A stretch of DNA of 64,000 bases from Schauerella fraxinea. Lineage in GTDB: Bacteria > Pseudomonadota > Gammaproteobacteria > Burkholderiales > Burkholderiaceae_B. Each line of letters starts with the position of its first letter. The first letter of the stretch is position 1. Below are positions 50,713 through 61,620 of the stretch, piece after piece. The DNA lies in the NCBI GenBank assembly GCA_030849945.1, contig JAVDKK010000004.1, positions 124,001 to 188,000 on the forward strand, in the 5' to 3' direction. The translations under genes were made by a program, and so were the position numbers. A model generated the notes under the pieces. The model was not told where the DNA came from and ran no database searches. It was given only the letters and a program-made list of their open reading frames with translations.

Positions 50713-52838
50713 GCACCTTAGTTCAGCATCAAGCTCAACACCGACTAGCGCCATTGCTGCGGCCCCGATCCATCGCCATGGTCGGAGCAAGCAATCAGGC
50801 CGGTCGTATCGGAGGCATGCCGCTGGATCTGTTGCGCCACTTCGGATATGCCGGCAGGGTGTATCCCATCAATCCAAAGTACCAAGAGGTCTTTGGATAT
50901 ACCTGCTATCCAGACGTCGAGTCCTTGCCCGATGTGCCTGACCTGGTGGTGTTAGCAATTGGCGCGGATGATGTCACGCCAATGCTCCAGCGATGTCACG
51001 CCAAAGGTATCCCGGCTGCCATCGTGTACGCCGCAGGGTTTGCCGAGGCTGGTGAGCGAGGAACCGAACTGCAGCGGGCGCTCGAGGTCTTCGTACAAGA
51101 AAGCGGCATGGTCGTCGCCGGACCCAACTGCATGGGCTTTGCCAACTTGAATCTGCAGGCGCATACCGCATTTGCCTCCGTCTTCCGCAATGTTCCAATA
51201 CAGATAAAGCCCGGACGGGTTAGTGTCCTCACGCAGAGCGGCAATGTATGTTCAGCTGTCTTCGCCCTCATCCGTCGTCTTGACGTACCAGTGAGTCATT
51301 TCATCAACACAGGCAACGAAGCGACCCTGGAATTCTCGGAGTACTTATCTTTTCTTGCTCAAGACAACGAGACTGACTGTGTCGTTGGGTATGTCGAACA
51401 ACTGCGTCACGGACCTCGTTTCATCGAGGCTGCTCTCTCACTTGCCGCGCAGAACAAGCCACTCATCCTGTACAAAGCTGGCGAGACCGAAAAAGGTTCT
51501 GAGGCTGTGCGTTCACACACATCGGCCCTGGCCGGCAATCTAGCGCTTTACCAAGCAAGCTTCGAACAACTCAATGTGATTCGCGGTACGGACTTCGCTC
51601 AGATGGCAGATTTGGCCTACCTCAGTGGGTTTCGCCATCGCGAGGGCGGCAGCCGCGTCGCCATCGTGACAATGTCGGGCGCTCTGGGCGCAATCCTCGC
51701 CGACAAACTGATCCTAGCTGGCCTTGACGTACCCACCCTGCCGCAGGAAGTCCAACAGGTCATGCGCGACGGTATCCCCGACTACGGGATGGTCTCAAAT
51801 CCGATCGATGTGACAGGCAATGTCGTGAACCAACCGGAATTTGTCCGCACCATATTTGCGGCCCTCGCTGAAACCGACGCTGTGGACACAGTAATTGTTT
51901 ACGCACCCGGATATCTGTTGGACCGAATGGCCGATCCGCTGATTGATATCTGCACGCGTTATTCACGACTCTTCGTGGCCATCGATACTGGTGCGGCACA
52001 GTGCCGCGCCCGGCTAGCTGAAGCCGGCATACCGGTATTTGACGATTTGGGGCGCGCCACTCAATCAATCGCGCCTTATTGTCACTGGATGGCTCGACGC
52101 TCGAGCGTGTCCAGGTGGGCAAGGCTGCGTGAGACGCCGATGCGTAGACACGCTGACGGGTTGCTTCCGTCGAAGTTGAATGAGTTCGACACTAAAGCTT
52201 TGCTTGGTCGATACGGCGTGCCGGTCGGATCGCCACTCGCGTGTTCAAACGCCGATGATGCCGTAGTGGCTGCAGACACGCTTGGGTGGCCGGTTGCGTT
52301 AAAAATTCTAAGCGCCGACATCGCGCATAAGACGGAAGCCGGCGGCGTGAAGCTAAATTTGGCTGACGCCGAAGCGCTGCGCTTGGCCTTCGACGACGTG
52401 CTTCAAGCTGCAGCCGAGTACGAACCCACAGCCCGAATTGATGGCGTTCTTGTGGAGCCAATGGCACGCCGGGGAATCGTCGAGTTGATCGCAGGCGTCA
52501 CGCGTGATCCCGTCTTTGGTCAGGCACTCACCGTCGGACTGGGCGGAGAGCTGACCGAGTTGTATCGCGATGCCAGCCACCGGCTGCTGCCAATCGACGC
52601 CTCGATGGTTGAAGAGATGCTGCGCTCCCTGAAAGCCTGGCCGTTGCTTGACGGGTTTCGGGGGCGCCCTTCGGCCGACGTCAAAGCCGCCTGCGAGAGC
52701 ATTGCTGCCCTTTGCACGGCGGCAAGCTCCTTTGGCGATCAAGTCGACGCGCTTGAGATCAACCCCTTGTTAATTCGGGCGCACGGAGAGGGTGCCGTTG
52801 CGCTAGACGCGTTGTTGCTTACTCGTACGTCTGTTTAA
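50709..52838 (+). CDS. Acyl-CoA synthetase, ADP/NDP-forming type (acetate--CoA ligase family)
   Basis: 709 residues. An N-terminal CoA-binding domain (RPRSIAMVGASNQAGRIGGM) is followed by succinyl-CoA ligase-like domains (VSVLTQSGNVCSAVFALIRR, VAIVTMSGALGAILADKLIL) and a C-terminal ATP-grasp domain (GWPVALKILSADIAHKTEAG). This is the fused alpha-beta layout of ADP-forming acyl-CoA synthetases, also found in feruloyl-CoA synthetases (Fcs-type). It would activate a carboxylic acid for the following enzymes. Confidence 0.88.
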   Translation: MSTLVQHQAQHRLAPLLRPRSIAMVGASNQAGRIGGMPLDLLRHFGYAGRVYPINPKYQEVFGYTCYPDVESLPDVPDLVVLAIGADDVTPMLQRCHAKGIPAAIVYAAGFAEAGERGTELQRALEVFVQESGMVVAGPNCMGFANLNLQAHTAFASVFRNVPIQIKPGRVSVLTQSGNVCSAVFALIRRLDVPVSHFINTGNEATLEFSEYLSFLAQDNETDCVVGYVEQLRHGPRFIEAALSLAAQNKPLILYKAGETEKGSEAVRSHTSALAGNLALYQASFEQLNVIRGTDFAQMADLAYLSGFRHREGGSRVAIVTMSGALGAILADKLILAGLDVPTLPQEVQQVMRDGIPDYGMVSNPIDVTGNVVNQPEFVRTIFAALAETDAVDTVIVYAPGYLLDRMADPLIDICTRYSRLFVAIDTGAAQCRARLAEAGIPVFDDLGRATQSIAPYCHWMARRSSVSRWARLRETPMRRHADGLLPSKLNEFDTKALLGRYGVPVGSPLACSNADDAVVAADTLGWPVALKILSADIAHKTEAGGVKLNLADAEALRLAFDDVLQAAAEYEPTARIDGVLVEPMARRGIVELIAGVTRDPVFGQALTVGLGGELTELYRDASHRLLPIDASMVEEMLRSLKAWPLLDGFRGRPSADVKAACESIAALCTAASSFGDQVDALEINPLLIRAHGEGAVALDALLLTRTSV

Positions 52839-52858
52839 AAATATAGAGGAGACACACA

Positions 52859-53839
52859 ATGATAATGAAATGGATGAAAACGCTGCCGTACTTGCTTGCC
52901 GCGGCCGTCTCAATGGGCACGCCGGCGTCTGCGACAGCGCAGAGTTACCCCGATAAACCGATACGTTTGATATTGCCATTCCCACCTGGCGGCGTCACAG
53001 ATATCCTGGCACGCGCACTAGGCGAAAAGCTCGCCCCGCGCTTAGGCCAACCCATCATCGTCGAGAATAAACCGGGTGCCGGAACGATGCTCGCATCGGA
53101 CTTCGTAGCACGGGCTCCCGCCGACGGTTATACGCTGATGTTGGCCGCATCCTCATTGGGAACTGCCCCTTTGCTTTACGAACGCGTCGGCTACGACGCG
53201 ATCAAAAGCTTTTCTCCGATCACACAGGTGGCATCAGTCGTCCATGTGCTGGTAGTGAATCCTCAGCTACCTGTGAAGTCCGTGGCTGACTTGGTTGCAT
53301 TCGCCAACTCCAATCCCAGCAAGCTCGACTACGCCTCAACCGGTACCGGCACCTCCACTCATCTGGAGGGAGAACTCTTTAAGAGCATGTCACGCGCGGA
53401 TATGGTGCACATTCCTTATAAAGGCAGCGGCCCGGCGTTAACCGATCTCGTCGGTGGTCAAGTCAGTGTGATGTTCGACGCATTGGGCTCCTCCGGCCCT
53501 TTCATCAAATCCGGCAAGCTGCGCGCTTTGGCGGTGACGACGGCTCAGCGCTCACCTTCCATTCCTGAACTGCCCACAGTTGCCGAGTCCGGTCTTCCCG
53601 GATATGAGGCGATGCCGTGGTTGGGGATTGTCGCGCCTGCCGGCACTCCACAGCCGATAATTGACCGGCTGTACCGCGAGACAGCCGAGATTCTCAAGGA
53701 TGCGGAGATGCGGGAGCGCTTTCGCGGATGGGGCTTAGATGTCATCGGCAATACGCCGGTGGAGTTCGCCAGCTTCCTGCGCCGCGATATCGATCAGTGG
53801 GCAAGAGTTATTGCGACCGCAAAAATAAAGGTCGACTGA
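52859..53839 (+). CDS. Bug-family (TTT) solute-binding protein
   Basis: 326 residues with a signal peptide (MIMKWMKTLPYLLAAAVSMG, then ASATAQS), followed by LILPFPPGGVTDILARALGE and VENKPGAGTMLASDFVAR. GAGGAG precedes the start. Placed within the acyl-CoA operon, it probably brings in the acid that the synthetase activates, but no TTT permease is present. Confidence 0.9.
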   Translation: MIMKWMKTLPYLLAAAVSMGTPASATAQSYPDKPIRLILPFPPGGVTDILARALGEKLAPRLGQPIIVENKPGAGTMLASDFVARAPADGYTLMLAASSLGTAPLLYERVGYDAIKSFSPITQVASVVHVLVVNPQLPVKSVADLVAFANSNPSKLDYASTGTGTSTHLEGELFKSMSRADMVHIPYKGSGPALTDLVGGQVSVMFDALGSSGPFIKSGKLRALAVTTAQRSPSIPELPTVAESGLPGYEAMPWLGIVAPAGTPQPIIDRLYRETAEILKDAEMRERFRGWGLDVIGNTPVEFASFLRRDIDQWARVIATAKIKVD

Positions 53840-53871
53840 ATGCACATCTACCTTCGTTTGGAGGGAAGGCA

Positions 53872-55023
53872 ATGAAACTTTCCCTGACTGAAGATCAGTC
53901 GATGATTGAATCCAGTGCCACCGACTGGTTTCAGGGCCTGTATGACTTTCGTCAGCGCGAGTCGTCGCTCCAACGAGATGGCGGGTCTCCCGATGTCTGG
54001 CGCGGATTTGCAGAGATGGGCTGGTTAGGCCTTCCGCTACCCGAGGCGTTCGGTGGGCTAGAAATGGGGCCGATCGAAGCTGGTCTGCTGATGCGGGTAT
54101 TCGGCCGCCATCTCGTGGTGGAACCCTGGCATGCGACCGTATTGCAAGCAGCCCGGCTGCTTGCGCTTGCGGGCACACAAGCACAGCAATCACGTTGGCT
54201 GGATGGAGTCGTTCGTGGCGACTTGCGTCTGGCGCTGGCACATACTGAGGCAGGCGACCGCCTGCCTTGGACATTGCGCCGCACGGTAGCATCGCGCTCG
54301 ACCGACGGTTGGACAATCACGGGTGAAAAGCGCCAAGTGGTCGCCGCAGTTGGCGCAGCAATGTGGATTGTATCAGCACAGGCCGAGCACGAATTGCGAT
54401 TGTTTTTGGTAGACCCCGCGGCGTCAGGCGTGGTCGTCGATGCCTACAACACCTTAACCGGCGCACGCGCGGCGGATATCACATTCGACGGCGTCGCCGC
54501 CACACTGCTGGGCGCTGAAGACGATATCACTTCACAGACTGCACTGTATCAAGTGCTTGCAGAAGGGCTGGTCGCGCTGGGCTGGGAGGCTACGGGTGCC
54601 ATGCAGGCAGCGTTGGAACAGACTACGTCGTATACGCAGCAGCGTCGGCAGTTTGGTCAGAGCCTGGCGCAGTTTCAAGTGGTTCAGCATCGTTTGGCAG
54701 AAATGGCTGTGCACTGCGCGGAGGCACAGGCCGTGTGCGAACTGGCCTCAATGCGTTTGACACTCGCAAAGGCGGACTTTCAGGATTTGGCTGGATTGGT
54801 CAAAAGCAAAGTTGGTCGCGCCGCCCAATTCGTAGCCCAGGAGGCCGTGCAATTGCATGGTGCTATGGGTGTATGCGAGGAGCTCCCCATCGCAGCGACA
54901 TTTCGGTTGTTGTTAGCCTTCACCCAGTACGGCGGTGACTACGAGGACCATGCCATCCAACGCGGACGCAAACAACTTGAGAGCGGCTTGTTCAAATATA
55001 GCCAGACGCTTGTGAACGGCTGA
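53872..55023 (+). CDS. Acyl-CoA dehydrogenase 1
   Basis: 383 residues starting MKLSLTEDQSMIESSATDWF, with GGAGGGAAGG before the ATG. The family pattern is visible in GWLGLPLPEAFGGLEMGPIE and QTTSYTQQRRQFGQSLAQFQ and in the C-terminal QLHGAMGVCEELPIAATFRL. The region after QAEHELRLFLVDPAA is more divergent than in housekeeping FadE/AcdA. Such proteins often pair with a second subunit in steroid or cyclic-acid pathways; the next gene is the partner candidate. Confidence 0.88.
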   Translation: MKLSLTEDQSMIESSATDWFQGLYDFRQRESSLQRDGGSPDVWRGFAEMGWLGLPLPEAFGGLEMGPIEAGLLMRVFGRHLVVEPWHATVLQAARLLALAGTQAQQSRWLDGVVRGDLRLALAHTEAGDRLPWTLRRTVASRSTDGWTITGEKRQVVAAVGAAMWIVSAQAEHELRLFLVDPAASGVVVDAYNTLTGARAADITFDGVAATLLGAEDDITSQTALYQVLAEGLVALGWEATGAMQAALEQTTSYTQQRRQFGQSLAQFQVVQHRLAEMAVHCAEAQAVCELASMRLTLAKADFQDLAGLVKSKVGRAAQFVAQEAVQLHGAMGVCEELPIAATFRLLLAFTQYGGDYEDHAIQRGRKQLESGLFKYSQTLVNG

Positions 55024-55045
55024 ACGGAGCCATGGAGATTGCCGC

Positions 55046-56209
55046 ATGAATCTAAATCTTGATGCCGCCGATGTGGCGTTCCGTAGTGAAGTCCGCGAAT
55101 TCCTCGCTACAAACTTGACCGATAAGTTGCGCATCGGTCAGAGCACAACGACCGGAATGTATCCTGAGCCGGAAATTTCCACGCCTTGGCAAAAATTGCT
55201 CCAGGAGAAAGGGTGGCTTGTTCCTCTCTGGCCCAAAGACTGGGGAGGTACCGGCTGGAGTGCGTTGCAACGCTTTATTTTCGAAACGGAATGCGCGCTG
55301 GCCGGCGCACCGCTCGTGCATCCCATGGGCGTTCGTTTAGTGGGCCCAGTTCTATTGCGGTTCGGCACAGAGGCGCAGAAGCGTCACTATCTTCCCCGGA
55401 TACTGTCCAGCGAAGACTACTGGTGCCAAGGGTTTTCTGAGCCCAACGCAGGGTCAGACCTAGCGTCACTTTCGCTGCGCGCCCGTGCTGATGGCGAGGA
55501 CTATGTGCTGGACGGAACCAAGATCTGGACCAGCTATGCCCACCACGCAAACCGGATGTTTGCGTTGGTCCGCACCAGCGGCGAGGGCAAGCGCCAGCAG
55601 GGCATCAGTTTCTTGCTGATCGACATGAACATACCAGGCATCACCGTCCGACCTATCGCCACCATTGGTGGTGATCACGAAGTCAATGAGGTGCATTTCG
55701 AAGCAGTGCGAGTGTCGAAATCCGAACGCGTCGGTGACGAGAACGCTGGGTGGGAGTGTGCCAAATACCTGCTCGAATTCGAACGTGGCGCGGGAATTTT
55801 TAGCCCCAGACTGCGGGCGCAACTCAAGCGTGTGGCTGAGGCGATAGGCTCGGCTGAAATGGCGACTGAGCAAATCCTGCGGCGTTTTGGCGAAGTGGCA
55901 TCGGACATTGATGCCTTCGAGTGGCTCGAGCTTCGGACGATGGGGGCGCTGGCTCCAGGCGCTAATCCTGGGCCTGTTTCCTCGATCCTGAAACTGCGAG
56001 CCAGCCGCTTGAAACAAACGATCGCCGCGCTAGGCGTTCAAGTCTTGGGCGGAGACAGTCTGAGGTGGCGCAGCAGTCCATCAAACGGGCCGAGCGGTGT
56101 TGCCACGCTAGTTCCCGAGTATTGCAACAGCCGTGCTTACACGATCTTTGGTGGTGCAGCGGAAATCCAGCTTGGGCTGATTGCGCGCACTTTGATGCAA
56201 GGAACATGA
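55046..56209 (+). CDS. Acyl-CoA dehydrogenase 2
   Basis: 387 residues with QEKGWLVPLWPKDWGGTGWS, the FAD-loop CQGFSEPNAGSDLASLSLRA and KIWTSYAHHANRMFALVRT. It is larger and better conserved than the preceding dehydrogenase. Two adjacent, unlike acyl-CoA dehydrogenases commonly form an alpha2beta2 enzyme in steroid side-chain degradation of actinobacteria and proteobacteria; that role here is inference. Confidence 0.9.
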   Translation: MNLNLDAADVAFRSEVREFLATNLTDKLRIGQSTTTGMYPEPEISTPWQKLLQEKGWLVPLWPKDWGGTGWSALQRFIFETECALAGAPLVHPMGVRLVGPVLLRFGTEAQKRHYLPRILSSEDYWCQGFSEPNAGSDLASLSLRARADGEDYVLDGTKIWTSYAHHANRMFALVRTSGEGKRQQGISFLLIDMNIPGITVRPIATIGGDHEVNEVHFEAVRVSKSERVGDENAGWECAKYLLEFERGAGIFSPRLRAQLKRVAEAIGSAEMATEQILRRFGEVASDIDAFEWLELRTMGALAPGANPGPVSSILKLRASRLKQTIAALGVQVLGGDSLRWRSSPSNGPSGVATLVPEYCNSRAYTIFGGAAEIQLGLIARTLMQGT

Positions 56210-56366
56210 CTCTGCTCAATGCCACCAGCGTGACGCGTAAGTGACCGACATTTCAAATCCGCCGACGCTTAAGGTCCGACAGTTGGGATGGGTGTCGCCT
56301 GACTTCTGTGCGCAAGTGGTAGACGCCGACATATATTGCTTCGATACTTCGTAGGCCACCATCACA

Positions 56367-56394
56367 AACGGGCATCGTGTTCACGATGCCCGTT
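56367..56394 (-). terminator. Long perfect hairpin between the acyl-CoA operon and aceA
   Basis: ACGGGCATCGTG / CACGATGCCCGT around TT, arms of 12 bases plus an A-T pair. It lies 39 bases beyond the aceA stop and could end both convergent transcripts, though neither side has a strong U-tract. Confidence 0.6.
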
Positions 56395-56432
56395 ATCGTC
56401 TCGCGCGAAGCTGAACAACGCGCCTTCACCCC

Positions 56433-57770
<1,338 letters not shown>

Positions 57771-58088
57771 CACTATCTCCTTGAGGCTTGATGTGAAACC
57801 GGGCGGTTTCGGTCGATTGAAAGCGGGTGATTCGATGGCTAAAGTCTAGGCTTGTCGTGCAGTGCAAAACCGGGGTCAACCTGCGACCAGATGATTTTTA
57901 TTCATCATAAATATCAATCACTTAAACAACTCGTTTCGCAATGCGAGAAGAAAATGCGGCGCGTGAAATGCGCAATGCCTGCACTGCAGCATCGCATTTC
58001 ATAGCGTGAAACGAACATGCTGCATCATGAAAATCGGACGTCCGCGACTACAATGGTCGGTCTATTCATCGCACCTGAAGCCGCACTC
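57771..58088. other. Divergent regulatory region aceA-queF with nested inverted repeats
   Basis: About 320 bases without a gene. TGAAATGCG (57964-57972) and CGCATTTCA (57993-58001) are perfect 9-base arms around a 20-base spacer that itself holds the palindrome CTGCACTGCAG. An AT-rich part (57890-57930) lies nearer aceA and may contain its promoter. Confidence 0.5.
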
Positions 58089-58946
58089 ATGTCCTTGGCC
58101 GACGCCCCATTGGGGCATACCGTCGCATACCCCAATCAATACGATCCGTCGCTGCTGTTTCCGCTGCCGCGCGCGACCAATCGCGATGCTCTTGCCTGGG
58201 CAAGCCTCGACGGCGCCGCCGGCAATAGCGTGCCGCACCCGTTGCCCTTCGACGGCTGCGATATCTGGAATGCGTATGAGGTGTCGTGGCTGAATGCGCG
58301 TGGTCTGCCGCAAGTGGCCATGGCGCGATTCTGGTTTCCGGCAACGAGCCCGAACATCGTGGAGTCGAAGTCGTTCAAGCTTTATTTGAATGCGTTCAAC
58401 AACACCCGTTTGAGCCACGCCGACGAGCTCCACGCGCGCCTCACGCATGACTTGAGTCACGCCGCAGGCGCACCGGTGCAGGTCGCGTTGGTGTTGCCGG
58501 CTGACTTTCACACGTTGCACTTAGGCGAAGGCTGGGGCATCGACATCGACGATCAAGACATCGAGATCACCGGCTATTCGCCCGATCCCTCTTATCTACA
58601 GGCCGATGCCGCCGCGCCGGCCGTGCATGAATCGCTGCGCTCGCGGCTGCTCAAATCGAACTGCCCCGTTACCGGCCAGCCCGACTGGGCCACCGTGCAC
58701 ATCGATTACCACGGCGCACCGATCGATCGCGCGGGCTTGCTGCGTTATGTAGTGTCGTTTCGCGATCACGCCGAGTTTCACGAACACTGCGTCGAACGCA
58801 TGTTCGTCGACATCATGGCGCAATGCCGCCCGCAAACGCTATCGGTCTACGCGCGCTACACGCGCCGAGGCGGACTGGACATCAATCCCTGGCGCAGCAA
58901 TACCGGCGCCCCGCCACCGGCCGACCTGCGCACCGCACGTCAATAA
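58089..58946 (+). CDS. queF: NADPH-dependent 7-cyano-7-deazaguanine reductase
   Basis: 285 residues, the long two-domain (YqfN-like) QueF. The QueF motif VESKSFKLYLNAFNNTR lies at about 91-107 and the nucleophilic cysteine is Cys192 in LKSNCPVTGQPDW with Asp199. It reduces preQ0 to preQ1 in queuosine synthesis. ATG 58089 (MSLADAPLGHTVAYPNQY) is chosen over a longer frame without family likeness. Together with queH, the window holds an early and the last step of the pathway. Confidence 0.95.
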   Translation: MSLADAPLGHTVAYPNQYDPSLLFPLPRATNRDALAWASLDGAAGNSVPHPLPFDGCDIWNAYEVSWLNARGLPQVAMARFWFPATSPNIVESKSFKLYLNAFNNTRLSHADELHARLTHDLSHAAGAPVQVALVLPADFHTLHLGEGWGIDIDDQDIEITGYSPDPSYLQADAAAPAVHESLRSRLLKSNCPVTGQPDWATVHIDYHGAPIDRAGLLRYVVSFRDHAEFHEHCVERMFVDIMAQCRPQTLSVYARYTRRGGLDINPWRSNTGAPPPADLRTARQ

Positions 58947-59317
58947 CCTCCGCTTAACCTCAAGCGGTTGTTGGCGCACATCGCTTGGGGCACGGCGGGA
59001 TACGCCGCCCAGTAAACGATCAGATCGGCCAACCTGCCGGCTTGGCGCGGCACGCCCCACAACTCGGTTGAAGCCTTAGGCGGCACGCCCCACCACTCGG
59101 TCGGGGCCCTTTGTCGCCTGATGACACTCGCTCGCCCCTCATAGATTGTCAATAATCATCCAAGACTAATCAATAATCGGCAAGGTAGTCGAGCTACTCC
59201 TACGGGAAAGCACTAGTGACGGCGAAGCGTGGCGCTCTATAGTATTAATAATGCAATGGCATCGACCATGCAACATGGGCGTGACCATTAAAAAAAGAAA
59301 ACCACTGGAGACGCCCC
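58947..59317. other. Intergenic region queF to sugar ABC operon
   Basis: About 370 bases without a convincing gene. It contains two direct copies of CGGCACGCCCCAC(A/C)ACTCGGT with a 33-base period (59048 and 59081), a possible -10 TATAGT near 59240, and GGAG before the binding-protein start. The repeats read STELWGVPRQA/STEWWGVPPKA on the minus strand, without a supported gene. Confidence 0.5.
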
Positions 59318-60634
59318 ATGACCACCCCCATCAAGGCCCCCGCACGCTGGCGGTCCGCAACCCTTGCCACGCTCGCCGCACTGGGCTTCACATGCGCCCT
59401 CGGCGCCCAAGCCATCGCTGCCGAACAACAGACCATCACCATGTGGAGTCACTGGCCCGACGAGGCCTCCAAGCGCACGTTCATCGAGGCGCGGGTCAAG
59501 GAGTTCGAGGCCGCCGATCCGCAGTGCAAGGTCAACCTCCAGTTCGTACAAAAGGCCGACCTCTACACGTCGGTCAAAACCTCGGTACGCACCGGCCAGG
59601 CGCCAGACATCTTCTGGCTGGAGCCCGATGAAATCGCGTTCGCCAAAAGCGGCTATCTCGAACCGCTCGACAACTACATCGATCTGAACAATCTCGAAGA
59701 GTGGGCCAAGCGGTCGTGGACCTGGGAGGGCAAGGTGTACGCCATGCCGCAGGAAGCCTATTCCGTCGAGCTCTACTACAACGTCGATTTGATGAAGAAG
59801 CTCGGCGTGCAGGTGCCCGAGAACGGCCAGATGAATCAGTCGCAGTTCACCGACATGGTCAAGAAATCAGTAGCGGCCGGCGTGACCCCGCTGGCACAGG
59901 GCGTGGGCGACCGGCCTTATCCGGGAGCCTACTTTCTTGGCGAAGTGCTGCTGCGCAAATTGGGCCCGGACGACTACGGCCGCCTGCTCACCGGCAAGCT
60001 GAGTTTCCAGGATCCGCGCGTGGTGGAAACGCTGACCTGGGTCAAGGAGCTGATCGACGCGGGTGCGTATCCCAAGAGCCTGGCCACCCTCAAGTTGGGT
60101 GAATCGCATTACTACTTTCACACCAATCCCGGCGCGCTGATGTTTCCGATCGCCAGTTGGTATACGGGCCGCGCGTTCGTGTCGCCCGACAAGGGCGGTC
60201 AACCCAAGGACTTTTCCCTGGGCCTGATGAACTATCCGGTGATGAACGACAGCAAGTGCCCCGAGTGCAAGACGCTGGCGGTGGGCGGCAGCTACGTGAT
60301 GTATGCGCGCAGCAAGAAGAAGGAATGCGCGGGCAGGATGCTGAAGTCGCTCGCCACCGTGGAAAACGGCAACAAGTGGATGGAAGGTGTGCTGCTGCAA
60401 ACCGGCGTGAAGACCGATCCGTCGCGCATCACCGGCATCTACGCGCCCTACTTCAAGGAATTGCTCAAGCGCAGCGCGGGCGCCACGTTCTTCATCGGCA
60501 CGCCGCTGCACTTCATGAGTGGCAAGTGCGGCGACACCTTTGCGCAAGTGCTCAACCGCGCCTTTCCGGGCGGGTTCCTGACCGTGAAGGAGGCAACCGC
60601 GCAAATGGACGCCGCCTGCACGGCGAAGTCCTGA
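59318..60634 (+). CDS. Carbohydrate ABC transporter substrate-binding protein
   Basis: 438 residues, family 1 extracellular binding protein with a signal peptide ending near GAQAIAA, then EQQTITMWSHWPDEASKRTF. PDIFWLEPDEIAFAKSGYLE and AMPQEAYSVELYYNVDLMKK follow the usual binding-protein pattern. It is the first gene of a four-component importer. Four cysteines in the C-terminal half are unusual for the family and may form disulfides. The sugar is unknown. Confidence 0.9.
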   Translation: MTTPIKAPARWRSATLATLAALGFTCALGAQAIAAEQQTITMWSHWPDEASKRTFIEARVKEFEAADPQCKVNLQFVQKADLYTSVKTSVRTGQAPDIFWLEPDEIAFAKSGYLEPLDNYIDLNNLEEWAKRSWTWEGKVYAMPQEAYSVELYYNVDLMKKLGVQVPENGQMNQSQFTDMVKKSVAAGVTPLAQGVGDRPYPGAYFLGEVLLRKLGPDDYGRLLTGKLSFQDPRVVETLTWVKELIDAGAYPKSLATLKLGESHYYFHTNPGALMFPIASWYTGRAFVSPDKGGQPKDFSLGLMNYPVMNDSKCPECKTLAVGGSYVMYARSKKKECAGRMLKSLATVENGNKWMEGVLLQTGVKTDPSRITGIYAPYFKELLKRSAGATFFIGTPLHFMSGKCGDTFAQVLNRAFPGGFLTVKEATAQMDAACTAKS

Positions 60635-60653
60635 CGCCACTGGAACGCCTGAC

Positions 60654-61619
60654 ATGAGCCGATCCCCTACCCCACCGCCGGCGGGCGGCGTGCGTCGCGT
60701 GCTGGCGCGCTGGTTTGCCGCGCCCGAAACCGACTCGCGGCGCGCGTCGATGTTCACCCTGATGGTCTTCCTCGCGCCGGCGTTAGTGGTGTATGCGGCG
60801 CTGACCGCCTATCCGGTGGCACGCACGTTCTACAACAGCTTCTTCGTCGTGGCGGATATTTCGTCGTCCGAGTTTGTGGGGTGGGATCACTACCTGGCCG
60901 TGCTGCGCGACGAGACGTTTTGGGCGGCTGTGCGCAACACCGCGATCTGGTCGGTGGTGGGACCCATTCTCGATGTGGTGGTCGGGCTGCTGCTCGCGCT
61001 GTGCCTGTATGCCGGCGTACGTTTCGGGCGCTTTTTGCGCGTGGCCTGGTTTACGCCGGTGCTGCTCTCGTACGTGGTGGTCGGCATCATGTGGGTGTGG
61101 ATCTACAACTACGACTGGGGCGTGGTCAACGCGATGCTGCGCGCCGTGGGCCTGGGCGGATGGGCACAGGCCTGGCTGGGCGATCCGAAGTATGCGCTGG
61201 GTGCGCTGATCGTGACCCACGCCTGGAAGTGGGCCGGCTTCAACATGGTGGTGTGTCTGGCCGCCCTGCACTCGCTCCCCTCCGAAGTGCTGGAGGCCGC
61301 GGAACTCGATAACTGCGGCTGGTGGCACAAGCTGGTGCACATCATCGTGCCCATGCTTTGGCCAACCCTGCTCAATCTCTACATCCTGGCTTTCATCGGC
61401 AAGATGAAGGTGTTCGATCTGGTGTGGATCATGACCGAAGGCGGCCCGGTGTGGGCCACCGAAACCGTGTCGACCTACGTCTACAAACGCGCCTTCAATT
61501 GGAACACCTTCGACCTCGGCTATCCATCGGCAATCGCCGTAGTGTGGTTCTTCGTCGTGGTGGGGTTCGTCCTTCTCTTCAACTTCTTGTTCCGGTCTCG
61601 CGAACGGATGGAATACTGA
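60654..61619 (+). CDS. Sugar ABC transporter permease (MalF-type)
   Basis: 321 residues with six membrane segments. The first starts near FTLMVFLAPALVVYAALTAY, and the coupling-helix loop is EAAELDNCGWWHKLVHIIVP. The N-terminus is a Pro/Arg-rich cytoplasmic tail. It pairs with the next permease, two bases downstream. Confidence 0.92.
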   Translation: MSRSPTPPPAGGVRRVLARWFAAPETDSRRASMFTLMVFLAPALVVYAALTAYPVARTFYNSFFVVADISSSEFVGWDHYLAVLRDETFWAAVRNTAIWSVVGPILDVVVGLLLALCLYAGVRFGRFLRVAWFTPVLLSYVVVGIMWVWIYNYDWGVVNAMLRAVGLGGWAQAWLGDPKYALGALIVTHAWKWAGFNMVVCLAALHSLPSEVLEAAELDNCGWWHKLVHIIVPMLWPTLLNLYILAFIGKMKVFDLVWIMTEGGPVWATETVSTYVYKRAFNWNTFDLGYPSAIAVVWFFVVVGFVLLFNFLFRSRERMEY

Positions 61620-61620
61620 T

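Noticed and set aside
56241..56354. 37-codon frame from GTG between the acyl-CoA operon and aceA
   Set aside because: No ribosome binding site and no recognisable family; the length is within what chance gives.
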